A stretch of DNA of 21,821 nt. Origin: an uncultured Fimbriimonadales bacterium. Its GTDB lineage: Bacteria > Armatimonadota > Fimbriimonadia > Fimbriimonadales > GBS-DC. A model generated the notes under the pieces. The model was given only the letters and a program-made list of their open reading frames with translations, did not search any database and had not been told where the DNA came from. The stretch spans positions 1 through 21,821 of the forward strand of contig CALAMM010000131.1 of NCBI GenBank assembly GCA_937925775.1. The letters run 5' to 3'. A program made the translations under genes and the position numbers. How positions within the stretch are numbered: the stretch's first letter is position 1; every line of letters starts with the position of its first letter. Below, piece by piece: positions 14,329 through 21,711 of the stretch.

Positions 14329-14832
14329 ATGTCGGAACTGATGGTGCTGCTCCAAGCGCTGCTGCTGATTGCGGGGTGGCTCCTGTTTTTACGCGCCCAG
14401 ACGGAGCTGCGCGCCCAAGCTGCGCGCCAGTCCCTCACGGGCGAGCTCGAGGAGTTGCGCCACACCGTTGATGCCTTGCTCCAGCGGCTTGCTGAGGAAG
14501 CGGCGCAAGCAGAGGCGCGAATCGAGGCGAAATGGCGCGAGCTGGAACTGCGCAGCGCCAATCGTCCCCCCCACGCCACGCCTTCACACGAGCAGACACA
14601 TCCCCATAATCCCCAGCTGGGCAGGGGCAACCAAACCGCAGCGTCCGAAACTTTCCCGCCCGATTCAGGGTATAACCTATCGGTGTCAGACACTTCGCCC
14701 TACGGCGCCGTGGCGATACTGGCGAAACAGGGCTTGAGCGTCCCCGAAATCGCCCGGCAAACAGGCTACGCCCCCGGCGAGGTGGAACTGATACTCAGTC
14801 TCACACGACGCAATACGGAGGAGAACGGATGA
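14329..14832 (+). CDS. Membrane-anchored coiled-coil protein with C-terminal HTH-like segment
   Basis: A 167-residue protein with an N-terminal membrane helix (about 4-21, MVLLQALLLIAGWLLFL), a coiled coil (24-75), a His/Pro-rich linker, and a C-terminal helix-turn-helix-like stretch (127-158: AVAILAKQGLSVPEIARQTG then YAPGEVELILSL). The closing pattern 'G.s..EIA...g...GEVELIL.L' is like that of DUF6115/SwrB-type and DUF2802 proteins, some of which are linked to flagellar regulation; no flagellar gene is near. GGAGGTG lies 6 bases before the ATG and the end overlaps the next gene by ATGA. The role is unknown; membrane-tethered scaffold or regulator is a guess. Confidence 0.65.
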   Translation: MSELMVLLQALLLIAGWLLFLRAQTELRAQAARQSLTGELEELRHTVDALLQRLAEEAAQAEARIEAKWRELELRSANRPPHATPSHEQTHPHNPQLGRGNQTAASETFPPDSGYNLSVSDTSPYGAVAILAKQGLSVPEIARQTGYAPGEVELILSLTRRNTEENG

Positions 14833-15914
14833 AATTATCGAGTCTTTTGGGAGCATGGTTTATAGCGCTGGCGGCGGTCGCGCTGAGCGCGTGCGGCGGG
14901 AAACAGGATAACATCGTCGCGAAGGTGGGGGACACCCCGATTGACAAAGATGCGTACCTGCGCCGCCTGGAACTGATGCCCACCCCAGTCCAGATTGCAG
15001 GCAATCAAGCGGCCACCGCCCCTGCAGGCTATACGACCCTTGTGCAAATGATCCGAGAGCAAGTGCTGCTCGAAATGGCAAAAGAGGAGGGTGTACTGCC
15101 CACCGACCAACAAGTCGACGAGCGCGTGCAACGCGATCTGAAGAACAACCCCCAAATCAAGCAAGCCATCGATGAGCAGCGGCTCACCCTGGACGACTAT
15201 CGCCAGCGTGTGAGAGTTGCGCTCGCCGAGTTCAACTTGCGCACGAAGGGCGTCACTGTCACCGAGCAGGAGTTGAAAAAGGTTTACGATGAGAACAAGC
15301 AGGCGTTCTACCGCCCCGCCACGGCACGGGTGCGTGCCATCCTCGTGCAGAACCCCGAAGTGCGCCGCCAAATCGATGAGGACCTCAAGCGCGGCTTCAA
15401 CTTCCAGAGCATCGTGAACAAATATTCGCAGAACCCCGTCGCAGGCGTGCAATCAGGCGAGAACGAGTTCGCCCTTGAAGGGCCGCTGCCCAACACCCCT
15501 GAGGGGCAAATCCTCCAGCGCGTGCGCTATGTCCTCAAAAACGCGAAGCCGATGCAGGTCACGGACTGGATCCCCGTCGGCAACGGCGTCGTGGCGCGCT
15601 TCGAGGTGCTCGCCACCAGCGCAGGACGCCAACTCCCCTTCGAAGAGGTGAAGGACAATATCCGCGAGCAGCTGATGCTGCAGAAGGGCATGCAGACCAA
15701 CCGCGACCTGAACCTCGAAATGGCGAAGCGCATGGCGAACACACCCGTGGAGATTAAGTCTGCGGCGTGGAAGCGACAGTATCAGAAGGACATCGAGGAG
15801 CTGAAGAAGACGCTGGCGCAGCTGGAGTCGCAGCAGAGCAAGCCTGCTGAAGGGGCGAAACCGACCGCGCAGTCGCCCAGTGATGCGAAACAGAAACCCG
15901 CTGGGAAACGCTGA
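14829..15914 (+). CDS. SurA/PrsA-like peptidyl-prolyl isomerase lipoprotein
   Basis: A 361-residue envelope protein. Signal peptide with lipobox LSAC (lipidated Cys22), then IVAKVGDTPIDKDAYLRRLE (29-48), the usual start of the SurA_N/PrsA chaperone domain, and LVQMIREQVLLEMAKEEGVLPTDQQVDERV. The region from about 145 (VTEQELKKVYDENKQAFYRPATARVRAILVQ...) matches the parvulin/rotamase entry, but the parvulin active-site core (HILV, D...G) is weakly kept, so it may be a chaperone more than an isomerase. The C-terminus is a Lys/Pro/Gln-rich disordered tail. Likely helps fold secreted proteins. Overlaps the genes on both sides by a few bases, so co-translated. Confidence 0.85.
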   Translation: MKLSSLLGAWFIALAAVALSACGGKQDNIVAKVGDTPIDKDAYLRRLELMPTPVQIAGNQAATAPAGYTTLVQMIREQVLLEMAKEEGVLPTDQQVDERVQRDLKNNPQIKQAIDEQRLTLDDYRQRVRVALAEFNLRTKGVTVTEQELKKVYDENKQAFYRPATARVRAILVQNPEVRRQIDEDLKRGFNFQSIVNKYSQNPVAGVQSGENEFALEGPLPNTPEGQILQRVRYVLKNAKPMQVTDWIPVGNGVVARFEVLATSAGRQLPFEEVKDNIREQLMLQKGMQTNRDLNLEMAKRMANTPVEIKSAAWKRQYQKDIEELKKTLAQLESQQSKPAEGAKPTAQSPSDAKQKPAGKR

Positions 15915-17335
15915 TGATTTATCTGGTTGGACTGGGCGCAGGCGGCGCACAGGAGGTGAGTGAGCGTGCGCTAAGCGCCGTGCGCCGTGCCCAGCGCGTG
16001 TTCGCGCTCCATCCCAGCCACCCCAGTATGCGCACGCTTGAATGGGCAGGCATCCGCTTCGAGCCCTGCCCGCCAGAGCCAGCGCGTGCCGCGGCGCTTA
16101 TCCTCAACGCGCCCGAACGCACCGTCGCCGTCGCGACGCCCGGACATCCCCTAATCGCCAACCCGCTCGCGGCGACCCTCCTCCGTGACGCCTCACATCA
16201 GGGACGCCCCGTGCGCCTCGTGCCCAGCAGAAGCTTTATCGAACCTGCGCTGGAAGCCGTGCAACTCGCGGCTCCAGAGGGGCTCCAAGTTCTCGACGCG
16301 CACCGCTTGCCCCACCTGCGCCTCGACCCGACCATCCCCACACTCTGGTTCGGCTTGGAGACAACCGAACAGCTGCATGCACTGCAACAGCAGCTGCTGC
16401 GATACTACCCTTCCGAGTTTGAAGTGTTTCTTATCCACGCGCCGGGCGATGAAGCGCTAACCGAGTATCGCCGTGTCGCCCTGAGCGAGCTGGCTCGGAT
16501 GCCCTGCGACACGGTGACCTATCTGCTGACCCCGGCTTGCCCTCGTCGTGAGCAGGTTTACACCGGTTTCGAGGGACTGATTCGTGTGGTCGCGGCGCTG
16601 CGCGCGCCCGACGGCTGTCCCTGGGATCGCGAGCAGACCCACGAAAGTCTCAAACCCCACCTGCTGGAAGAGACCTACGAAGCGTTAGAAGCCATCGACT
16701 CGGGCAACCCAGCTGCCTTGCGGGAGGAACTCGGCGATCTGCTCTTGCAGGTGCTCATGCATAGCCAAATCGCGAGCGAGCGCGGTGCATTCGATATCGA
16801 GGGGGTCATCGAGTATCTCACGGAGAAGCTGATTTCGCGCCATCCGCATGTGTTCGGCACGGCGCATGCCGAGACCGCCGAGCAGGTGCTGAAAAACTGG
16901 GACAAGACGAAACAGGCGCAGACGGGGCGCGAGTCGGTGCTGGAGGGGGTGCCGCGCGCGATGCCCGCGCTTGCCCGCGCTCAGGAACTCTCCAAACGCG
17001 CCGCCCGCGTCGGCTTCGAATGGGACTCCATCTACGGCGTGTTGGACAAACTGCGCGAGGAAGAGGCGGAGCTGCGCCACGCCATCGACTCAGGCGACCC
17101 CGCCCGCATCGCAAGCGAGCTGGGAGACTTGCTCTTTACCGTGGTCAACATCGCTCGCCACGCGAAGGTGGACGCGGAAGACGCCCTGCGCACGATGGTC
17201 GATCGCTTCACGCGCCGATTTCGGTGGATGGAGGCGGAAGCGGCACGCCAAGGACGCCCGCTGGAGAGCCTCAGCGCAGAGGAATGGGAAGCACTTTGGC
17301 AGCAAGCGAAGCGGTCGGCAGAAAACGATGCTTAA
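15914..17335 (+). CDS. mazG: YabN-like tetrapyrrole-methylase/MazG fusion, NTP pyrophosphohydrolase
   Basis: A 473-residue two-part protein. Residues 1-205 form a tetrapyrrole (corrin/porphyrin) methylase-like domain (MIYLVGLGAGG, VAVATPGHPLIANP) as in Bacillus YabN, though the usual GxGPGD is GAGGAQ. Residues 217-330 and 355-460 are two MazG modules: GFEGLIRVVAALR, CPWDREQTHESLKPHLLEE, EELGDLLLQVLMHSQ, RHPHVFG, NWDKTKQ, then FEWDSIYGVLDKLREEEAEL and ELGDLLFTVVNIAR. The EExxE/ExxD pattern gives the Mg site; MazG hydrolyses (d)NTPs to NMP and PPi (housecleaning). It starts inside the stop of the lipoprotein gene (TGATG). Last gene of the operon, before a hairpin. Confidence 0.92.
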   Translation: MIYLVGLGAGGAQEVSERALSAVRRAQRVFALHPSHPSMRTLEWAGIRFEPCPPEPARAAALILNAPERTVAVATPGHPLIANPLAATLLRDASHQGRPVRLVPSRSFIEPALEAVQLAAPEGLQVLDAHRLPHLRLDPTIPTLWFGLETTEQLHALQQQLLRYYPSEFEVFLIHAPGDEALTEYRRVALSELARMPCDTVTYLLTPACPRREQVYTGFEGLIRVVAALRAPDGCPWDREQTHESLKPHLLEETYEALEAIDSGNPAALREELGDLLLQVLMHSQIASERGAFDIEGVIEYLTEKLISRHPHVFGTAHAETAEQVLKNWDKTKQAQTGRESVLEGVPRAMPALARAQELSKRAARVGFEWDSIYGVLDKLREEEAELRHAIDSGDPARIASELGDLLFTVVNIARHAKVDAEDALRTMVDRFTRRFRWMEAEAARQGRPLESLSAEEWEALWQQAKRSAENDA

Positions 17336-17344
17336 AACAGAGCC

Positions 17345-17364
17345 GCCCTCCCTTTCGGGAGGGC
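17345..17364. terminator. Bidirectional hairpin between mazG and LTxxQ gene
   Basis: GCCCTCCC-TTTC-GGGAGGGC, a perfect 8-base stem just after the mazG stop, facing the convergent LTxxQ gene whose stop is at 17407. On the minus strand GGCTCTGTTTT follows, a weak T-tract; on the plus strand no T-run follows. Confidence 0.55.
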
Positions 17365-17406
17365 GTACTCTGCCGGTGTTCGCTTGAGGAGGTAAGTTGC
17401 GAAGTC

Positions 17407-18147
17407 TTAGTTGCCGAACCCGCGTCCGCCACCGAACCCGCTGCCACCGCGCGGACCACCCTGAGGACCGCCGAAGGCGCCGCGTCCGCCACCGAAGAAG
17501 TTCGGACGACCACCCTCAAACTGGAACGGCTTGCCCTGCATCTGTTGCCACTGCTGACGCTGCGCTGGGGTCAGCACTTCCAGCATCTGCTTCTCCATCT
17601 GCTCGCGCAGCTGCTGCATCTGCTGGGCGCCCTGCCCTTGACCGAAACCGCCACTTTGAAACTGCTCGCGCAGCTGCTGCATCGCATTCATTACAATCCC
17701 CTGCAGTTTGGAGCGTTGCTCCTGCGTTAACTTCAGCTCGTCGGCGACATCGGGTTGCAGGAGCGCGAACGCGCCCATCGCCTGCAGCTCGATCTCGCGC
17801 AGTCGCTTCTTCTGGGTCTCGTTCAGCACGCTGGTCGGATTGTTCTTCTCGCGGATTTCTTGCATTTTCTGCCGTCGCTGCTCTGGGGGTAGGTTGCGCA
17901 GTTCCTGCATTGCGGTGCGCTGGTTCTCCTGCATTTGGCGGATTTGGTTCTTCTGTTGCTCGGTCAGGTTCAGTTCGCGTTGCACATCGGCGCGTTGAAG
18001 GAGGGTCATCTCTATCCCCATGCCTGCCATGCGTCCGAAGCCCTGCCTGCGCTCACCTTGAGAGGGCTGCCCGAACCCGCTCTGAGCCAACGCACCGTTC
18101 ATCAGCGCGACCGCAAAGAGGCTAACAGCAATCCACTTAGCTCGCAT
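17407..18147 (-). CDS. Secreted LTxxQ-motif protein with Gly-rich tail
   Basis: A 246-residue exported protein. A signal peptide (1-21, ending GALA-Q) leads into helix-rich, Gln/Met/Arg-rich repeats with LTxxQ motifs: LNLTEQQKNQI (59-69), LKLTQEQRSKL (138-148) and VLTPAQRQQW (191-200). The last 35 residues are Gly/Phe-rich (FFGGGRGAFGGPQGG). The motif is that of Spy/CpxP periplasmic chaperones, though the protein is larger and has no clear metal site; a role in envelope stress or holding unfolded proteins is plausible by family only. Start: GGAGG directly abuts an ATG at 18156 but is 9 bases from the ATG at 18147, which is chosen. A longer frame to 18486 overlaps the acyltransferase and is rejected. 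Confidence 0.8.
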   Translation of the reverse strand: MRAKWIAVSLFAVALMNGALAQSGFGQPSQGERRQGFGRMAGMGIEMTLLQRADVQRELNLTEQQKNQIRQMQENQRTAMQELRNLPPEQRRQKMQEIREKNNPTSVLNETQKKRLREIELQAMGAFALLQPDVADELKLTQEQRSKLQGIVMNAMQQLREQFQSGGFGQGQGAQQMQQLREQMEKQMLEVLTPAQRQQWQQMQGKPFQFEGGRPNFFGGGRGAFGGPQGGPRGGSGFGGGRGFGN

Positions 18148-18264
18148 CGTTTTCATCCTCCACGCGCCTATAGACGCCCCTGCGCGATAGATGTTCACTC
18201 CAACAGGGGAGTTGCGCCTCGAATCCGCTTGGGAGCGAGAAGCGCGTGGAGGGCTTGGGCGGGG

Positions 18265-18270
18265 TATCCT
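18265..18270 (+). promoter_or_regulatory. -10 box (GGGTATCCT) of acyltransferase, leaderless type
   Basis: GGGTATCCT followed by eight bases (TTCCTGCG) to the ATG at 18279; no Shine-Dalgarno and no clear -35. A weaker match than the others at positions 4-5 of the box. Confidence 0.45.
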
Positions 18271-18278
18271 TTCCTGCG

Positions 18279-19199
18279 ATGGCACAGAAGTCGCGTTGGC
18301 GCAAGCGTGTTGAGGGCAAGTTGGGCAGCTGGGCGCTGCGGCTTGCTTGGGGCTTGTTCCAGATCTTGCCGCTTGGCGCGGCGCAGAAGCTGGGCGCAGG
18401 GTTGGGGCTACTGGCGTATGCGCTCTCGGCACGCTATCGGCGCGTGGCGATCCGCAATCTGCAGCGCGCTTTCCCCGACTGGACACCGGCGCAGGTGCGC
18501 ACCACCGCGCGGCGCGTGTTCCGCAACTTCGGCGTGAGCATCGCGGAGTTTTTCAAAGCGCCTACGATGACACGCGCCCAAATCGAGCAACGGCTGACCG
18601 TCGTGGGGCTGGAGCATTTAGATGCCGCCTTTCGCATGGGCAAAGGTGTGCTGCTGATTACGGGGCACTTCGGCAACTGGGAGCTGATGGCACGCTACCT
18701 GTGCTTGCGGGGCTATCCGATTGCGGTCATCGCCCGCGACGCCGACGACAAAAACACGACCGAGTTGATTACCATGCTGCGCGAGCGCAGCGGCTACAAA
18801 GTGTTCCCACGCGGGAACGCCGCGCGCCTGGTGTTGCGCGCCCTGCGCGCGAACGAAGGCGTCGGCATCCTGCCCGACCAGAACGCAGGCGATGTGTTCG
18901 TGGAGTTTTTCGGACAAAAGGCAGGTAGCGTGGCAGGGCCTGCCGTGTTCCACCTGCGCACAGGCGCGCCTCTCGTGCCTCTGTTTAATGTGCGCTTGCC
19001 AGGCGATTTCCACCGCGTGGAAATCCTGCCCCCAATGCACTTCGAGCCCACCGAGGACGCGCAAGCCGACCAGCAACGCATCATGCAGGCACTGCACGAT
19101 GTGCTGGAAACCTATGTGCGCCGCTACCCCGACCAGTGGCTTTGGCTCCACGACCGCTGGAAATCTGCGCGGAAACAGCTCTCCCAAAAGGCACTTTAG
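18279..19199 (+). CDS. Lipid A biosynthesis acyltransferase (LpxL/HtrB family)
   Basis: A 306-residue inner-membrane acyltransferase, of normal family length. N-terminal basic part and hydrophobic helix (LRLAWGLFQILPLGAAQKLGAGLGLLAYAL, about 20-49), RNLQRAFPDW (59-68), then the catalytic HX4E motif GHFGNWE (His130, Glu135). Further blocks: VIARDADDKNTTELI, FPRGNAARLVLRALRANEGVGILPDQNAG, VEFFGQKAGSVAGPAVFHLRTGAPLVP, and the C-terminal YPDQWLWLHDRWK. It adds secondary acyl chains to lipid A precursors, implying an LPS-bearing outer membrane. The ATG at 18279 fits the leaderless pattern; an in-frame GTG at 18246 would give 11 more residues. Confidence 0.9.
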   Translation: MAQKSRWRKRVEGKLGSWALRLAWGLFQILPLGAAQKLGAGLGLLAYALSARYRRVAIRNLQRAFPDWTPAQVRTTARRVFRNFGVSIAEFFKAPTMTRAQIEQRLTVVGLEHLDAAFRMGKGVLLITGHFGNWELMARYLCLRGYPIAVIARDADDKNTTELITMLRERSGYKVFPRGNAARLVLRALRANEGVGILPDQNAGDVFVEFFGQKAGSVAGPAVFHLRTGAPLVPLFNVRLPGDFHRVEILPPMHFEPTEDAQADQQRIMQALHDVLETYVRRYPDQWLWLHDRWKSARKQLSQKAL

Positions 19200-19201
19200 G
19201 G

Positions 19202-19207
19202 TACAAT
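19202..19207 (+). promoter_or_regulatory. -10 box (GGGTACAAT) of the cystathionine-synthase-family gene
   Basis: GGGTACAAT begins right at the acyltransferase stop. Initiation would fall near 19213, and the real start ATG is at 19232 behind GAGGT, so unlike its relatives this transcript has a short leader with a Shine-Dalgarno. The same TACAAT box serves metY. Confidence 0.55.
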
Positions 19208-19231
19208 TGCCATGTTCAAGCGAGGTCGACG

Positions 19232-20509
19232 ATGACGCAGCGGAAACCTGAAGGCTATATCGACGGCGTTCCTCTGCACCCTGAGAGCCTGATGATGGGC
19301 TACGGCTACAAGCCCGAATGGTCTGAGGGTGCGATCAAGTGCCCTATTTTTCAGACCTCCACCTTCGTGTTCAAGACCGCCGAGGAGGGCAAGGCGTTCT
19401 TCGAGTTGGCGTATGGCTTACGCCCTCCAAAGCCAGGCGAGCAACCTGGTCTGATTTACAGCCGAATCAATAACCCCGACTTGGAGATTCTGGAAGATCG
19501 TCTTTGCTTGTGGGATGACGCCGAGGATGGAGCGGTTTTTGAGAGTGGCATGGCGGCGATTGCCACCACCGTGCTGGCGTATGTGCGCCCAGGCGATATG
19601 ATTTTCCATAATGAACCGCTCTATGGTGGTACAGACCACCTGTTTCGCCGTGTGCTGAGCGAGTTCGGCATCCACGCTGTGCCGTTCCCCGCAGGTGCGC
19701 CCAACGCGCAAGTGGAAGCCATCCTCGCCAGCAGCCCGCTACGCGACCGCCTCGCGATGATTTACATCGAGACGCCTGCCAACCCAACGAACGCGCTCGT
19801 CGATATCGAGTTCTGCAGCCAGCTGGCGAAACGGTACGCCCCAAACGGGCGCGAGGTGGTCGTGGCAGTGGATAACACCTTCTTGGGGCCGCTTTGGCAG
19901 CACCCGTTGAAACACGGCGCAGACCTTGTGCTGTATTCTGCCACAAAGTACATCGGAGGGCACAGCGACCTGATTGCAGGCGCATGTCTGGGCAGTCGCG
20001 CAAAACTCGCTCCTGTGAAAGCGCTGCGCACCTTCCTCGGCACGATGGCGGGTCCGTGGACGGGATGGCTCTTGATGCGCAGTCTGGAGACGCTCAAGCT
20101 GCGGATGACCGCCCAGATGAAAAATGCCCGTTATGTCGCCGATTTTCTGGCAGACCACCCGAAAGTGCAGAAGGTCTATTATCTGGGGCATCTGACAGAG
20201 GCGGATCCGCAGTTCGCGCTCTATCGGAAACAGTGCCTTGCGCCTGGCGGGATGATTTCGTTTGAAATCGTGGGCGGTGAAGCGGAGGCGTTCCGATTCT
20301 TGAACGCGCTCAAGCTCATCAAGCTCGCGGTGAGTCTGGGCAGTACCGAGTCGCTGGCGGAGCATCCTGCAACAATGACCCACTCCGATATGCCTCGTGA
20401 GACGCAGCGGGCGTTCGGGATTACCGACGCGCTGATTCGGCTCTCCATCGGCGTGGAGCATCCCGAAGACCTCGTCCTCGACCTGAAACAGGCGTTGGAG
20501 CATGTATAA
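19232..20509 (+). CDS. Cystathionine gamma-synthase-family PLP enzyme
   Basis: A 425-residue Cys/Met-metabolism PLP enzyme. Seen: CPIFQTSTFVF (37-47), YSRINNPDLEILEDRL (76-91, phosphate-binding Tyr/Arg), ESGMAAIATT (104-113), stacking Tyr131 in LYGGT, Asp214 in VDNTFLGPLWQHP, Schiff-base Lys239 in YSATKYIGGHSD, and SLGSTESLAEHPATMTHSD, the C-terminal phosphate/substrate block. The insert AYGLRPPKPGEQPG lengthens the active-site loop. The exact reaction (cystathionine gamma-synthase, methionine gamma-lyase or O-acyl-homoserine sulfhydrylase) cannot be decided from sequence; the family name is safest. The ATG at 19232 has GAGGT 6 bases upstream; a longer frame to 19136 overlaps the acyltransferase. 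Confidence 0.85.
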   Translation: MTQRKPEGYIDGVPLHPESLMMGYGYKPEWSEGAIKCPIFQTSTFVFKTAEEGKAFFELAYGLRPPKPGEQPGLIYSRINNPDLEILEDRLCLWDDAEDGAVFESGMAAIATTVLAYVRPGDMIFHNEPLYGGTDHLFRRVLSEFGIHAVPFPAGAPNAQVEAILASSPLRDRLAMIYIETPANPTNALVDIEFCSQLAKRYAPNGREVVVAVDNTFLGPLWQHPLKHGADLVLYSATKYIGGHSDLIAGACLGSRAKLAPVKALRTFLGTMAGPWTGWLLMRSLETLKLRMTAQMKNARYVADFLADHPKVQKVYYLGHLTEADPQFALYRKQCLAPGGMISFEIVGGEAEAFRFLNALKLIKLAVSLGSTESLAEHPATMTHSDMPRETQRAFGITDALIRLSIGVEHPEDLVLDLKQALEHV

Positions 20510-20536
20510 AGCCCCCCACCCAGCGGTAGGGGGCTT
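20509..20536. terminator. Bidirectional hairpin between convergent genes
   Basis: Stem AAGCCCCC/GGGGGCTT with a 12-base loop, starting at the stop codon of the PLP enzyme gene and 31 bases from the end of the facing hydrolase gene. On the minus strand GGGGGCTTTATAC gives a short T-run, so it suits the hydrolase transcript best. Confidence 0.6.
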
Positions 20537-20566
20537 CGGGTCGCAGCCTCGCCGCGTCCGTGCCTA

Positions 20567-21502
20567 TCACTTTGTGATACGGCGTGCGCCGACATAGCGC
20601 TGCTTATAATAGCCTGAGTCCAGGGTGTCGATGCGCACGCGCCCTCGCCCACTGGAAGCATGCACAAACTTGCCGTTGCCGATGTAGATGCCCACATGCG
20701 AGACGCGCCGTCCGCGCGTGCGGAAGAACACGAGGTCGCCTGGCTGGAGTTCGCTGCGGGAAACGGCTCTGCCCAGGCGGTACTGCGCGGAGGCGCTGTG
20801 TGGCAAGCTGATGCCATACTGCCGATAGATATAGGAGGTGAAGCCAGAGCAGTCGAAACCGCGTGCGTTGCTGCCGCCGTAGCGGTAGCGTGTGCCGAGA
20901 TACCCCAGAGCGCGGCGCACCGCGCCAGGGGTCTCCTCCGACACGCGGGCAGCGAGCTCCGCCCGCGACGGGTTGCGACTGGCGATTTTTGCAGAAGAGG
21001 GCTTCGCCGTCGATGCGCGTTGCGTTTCCGATCGAGGGGGTTTCGTCGGGCTAAGATACTGATTCCGCACCCAGCCCGTGCGTCCGTGCTGAAGCCGCAC
21101 TCGGCTCCAGTCGCCCCGACGCCCCAGCACCTGCACTTTCGTCCAGCGGTCCACAATCGTGACTCGCTTCGCGCTTGTGTCGGGGGCGCTGCGGATGTTG
21201 ACGCGATCGGTATTGATCTCCGCCCAGCCGGACGCAGGAGAATCCGACGGCGTTGGAGACCGCCTTTGAGACACTGCGCTGCCCTTGATGGGGATTTTTA
21301 TCTTATCGCCAACCTGCAGGGCGTGCGGGTTGCGCAGATTGTTGACTTTCAGTAAGTCGGGCAGGCGCAAACCGTGTCGGTGGGCAATCGTATACAACGA
21401 ATCGCCCGGTTTGACGGTGTAGGTGATGGTTTGCTGCGCCGAGGCTGCGACAATCAGGCTCACGAACAGGGTGATTAACCCCGAGCGTGCTATGGTGTCC
21501 AT
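20567..21502 (-). CDS. Secreted LysM-SH3-NlpC/P60 cell-wall hydrolase
   Basis: A 311-residue exported peptidoglycan hydrolase. Signal peptide (1-22, LITLFVSLIVAASA), a LysM domain (27-72, YTVKPGDSLYTIAHRHGL...LQVGDKIKIP), a linker, an SH3b domain (about 93-149, INTDRVNIRSAPDTSAKRV...GWVRNQYLSP), a Ser/Lys/Arg-rich linker, and a C-terminal NlpC/P60 endopeptidase domain (190-311). The catalytic triad is Cys218 in FDCSGF, His269 in VSHVGIY and His281 in KFVHASS. It should cleave stem peptides of peptidoglycan. AAGGAGGG lies 5 bases before the ATG. Its leader (about 95 bases) can fold into two hairpins. No neighbouring partner. Confidence 0.95.
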   Translation of the reverse strand: MDTIARSGLITLFVSLIVAASAQQTITYTVKPGDSLYTIAHRHGLRLPDLLKVNNLRNPHALQVGDKIKIPIKGSAVSQRRSPTPSDSPASGWAEINTDRVNIRSAPDTSAKRVTIVDRWTKVQVLGRRGDWSRVRLQHGRTGWVRNQYLSPTKPPRSETQRASTAKPSSAKIASRNPSRAELAARVSEETPGAVRRALGYLGTRYRYGGSNARGFDCSGFTSYIYRQYGISLPHSASAQYRLGRAVSRSELQPGDLVFFRTRGRRVSHVGIYIGNGKFVHASSGRGRVRIDTLDSGYYKQRYVGARRITK

Positions 21503-21599
21503 AGTTTCCCTCCTTGGTAATCGTCTCGTACTACGCGACCTCGGTCGCGCTCCTGTCCTCTCCCGTCTTAGAGACGGGGGCGACAGTTCAAGCAGGGGC
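21503..21599 (-). ncRNA. Structured 5' leader of the hydrolase gene
   Basis: The leader between the -10 box and the ATG folds into two strong hairpins. One (21553-21586) has core CCCGTCT-TAG-AGACGGG inside outer arms CTGTC/GACAG with an internal loop. The second (21534-21549) is CGCGAC-CTCG-GTCGCG. The Shine-Dalgarno lies just beyond. Cell-wall hydrolases are often riboswitch-controlled, but I see no known consensus; a new regulatory RNA or simple stabiliser is possible. Confidence 0.4.
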
Positions 21600-21629
21600 A
21601 GTATACCCGTTCGAGAGGCGTGGAGTCAA
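21600..21629 (-). promoter_or_regulatory. Promoter of the hydrolase gene (TTGACT-18-TATACT)
   Basis: Minus-strand TTGACT (21624-21629) and TATACT (21600-21605) with an 18-base spacer ending in GGG. The best -35 in the window. It drives a leader of about 90 bases. Confidence 0.7.
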
Positions 21630-21630
21630 C

Positions 21631-21675
21631 CCCTGAAGAGGGTGTTCGATAAATCACCCCCTCCCGCAGAGGGTG
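21631..21675. repeat. Two small hairpins upstream of the hydrolase promoter
   Basis: CACCC-C-CTC/GAGGGTG with loop CCGCA (21655-21675) preceded by a weaker ACCC/GGGT pairing near 21629-21644. They lie outside any gene; no coding frame is supported in 21606-21711. Confidence 0.4.
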
Positions 21676-21711
21676 TGTGAAACCTATGCTCGTGCTCGGT
21701 CGGTGTGGCCA

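Noticed and set aside
18148..18486. N-terminal extension of the LTxxQ gene to 18486
   Set aside because: It would overlap the acyltransferase start and place the signal peptide inside the protein.
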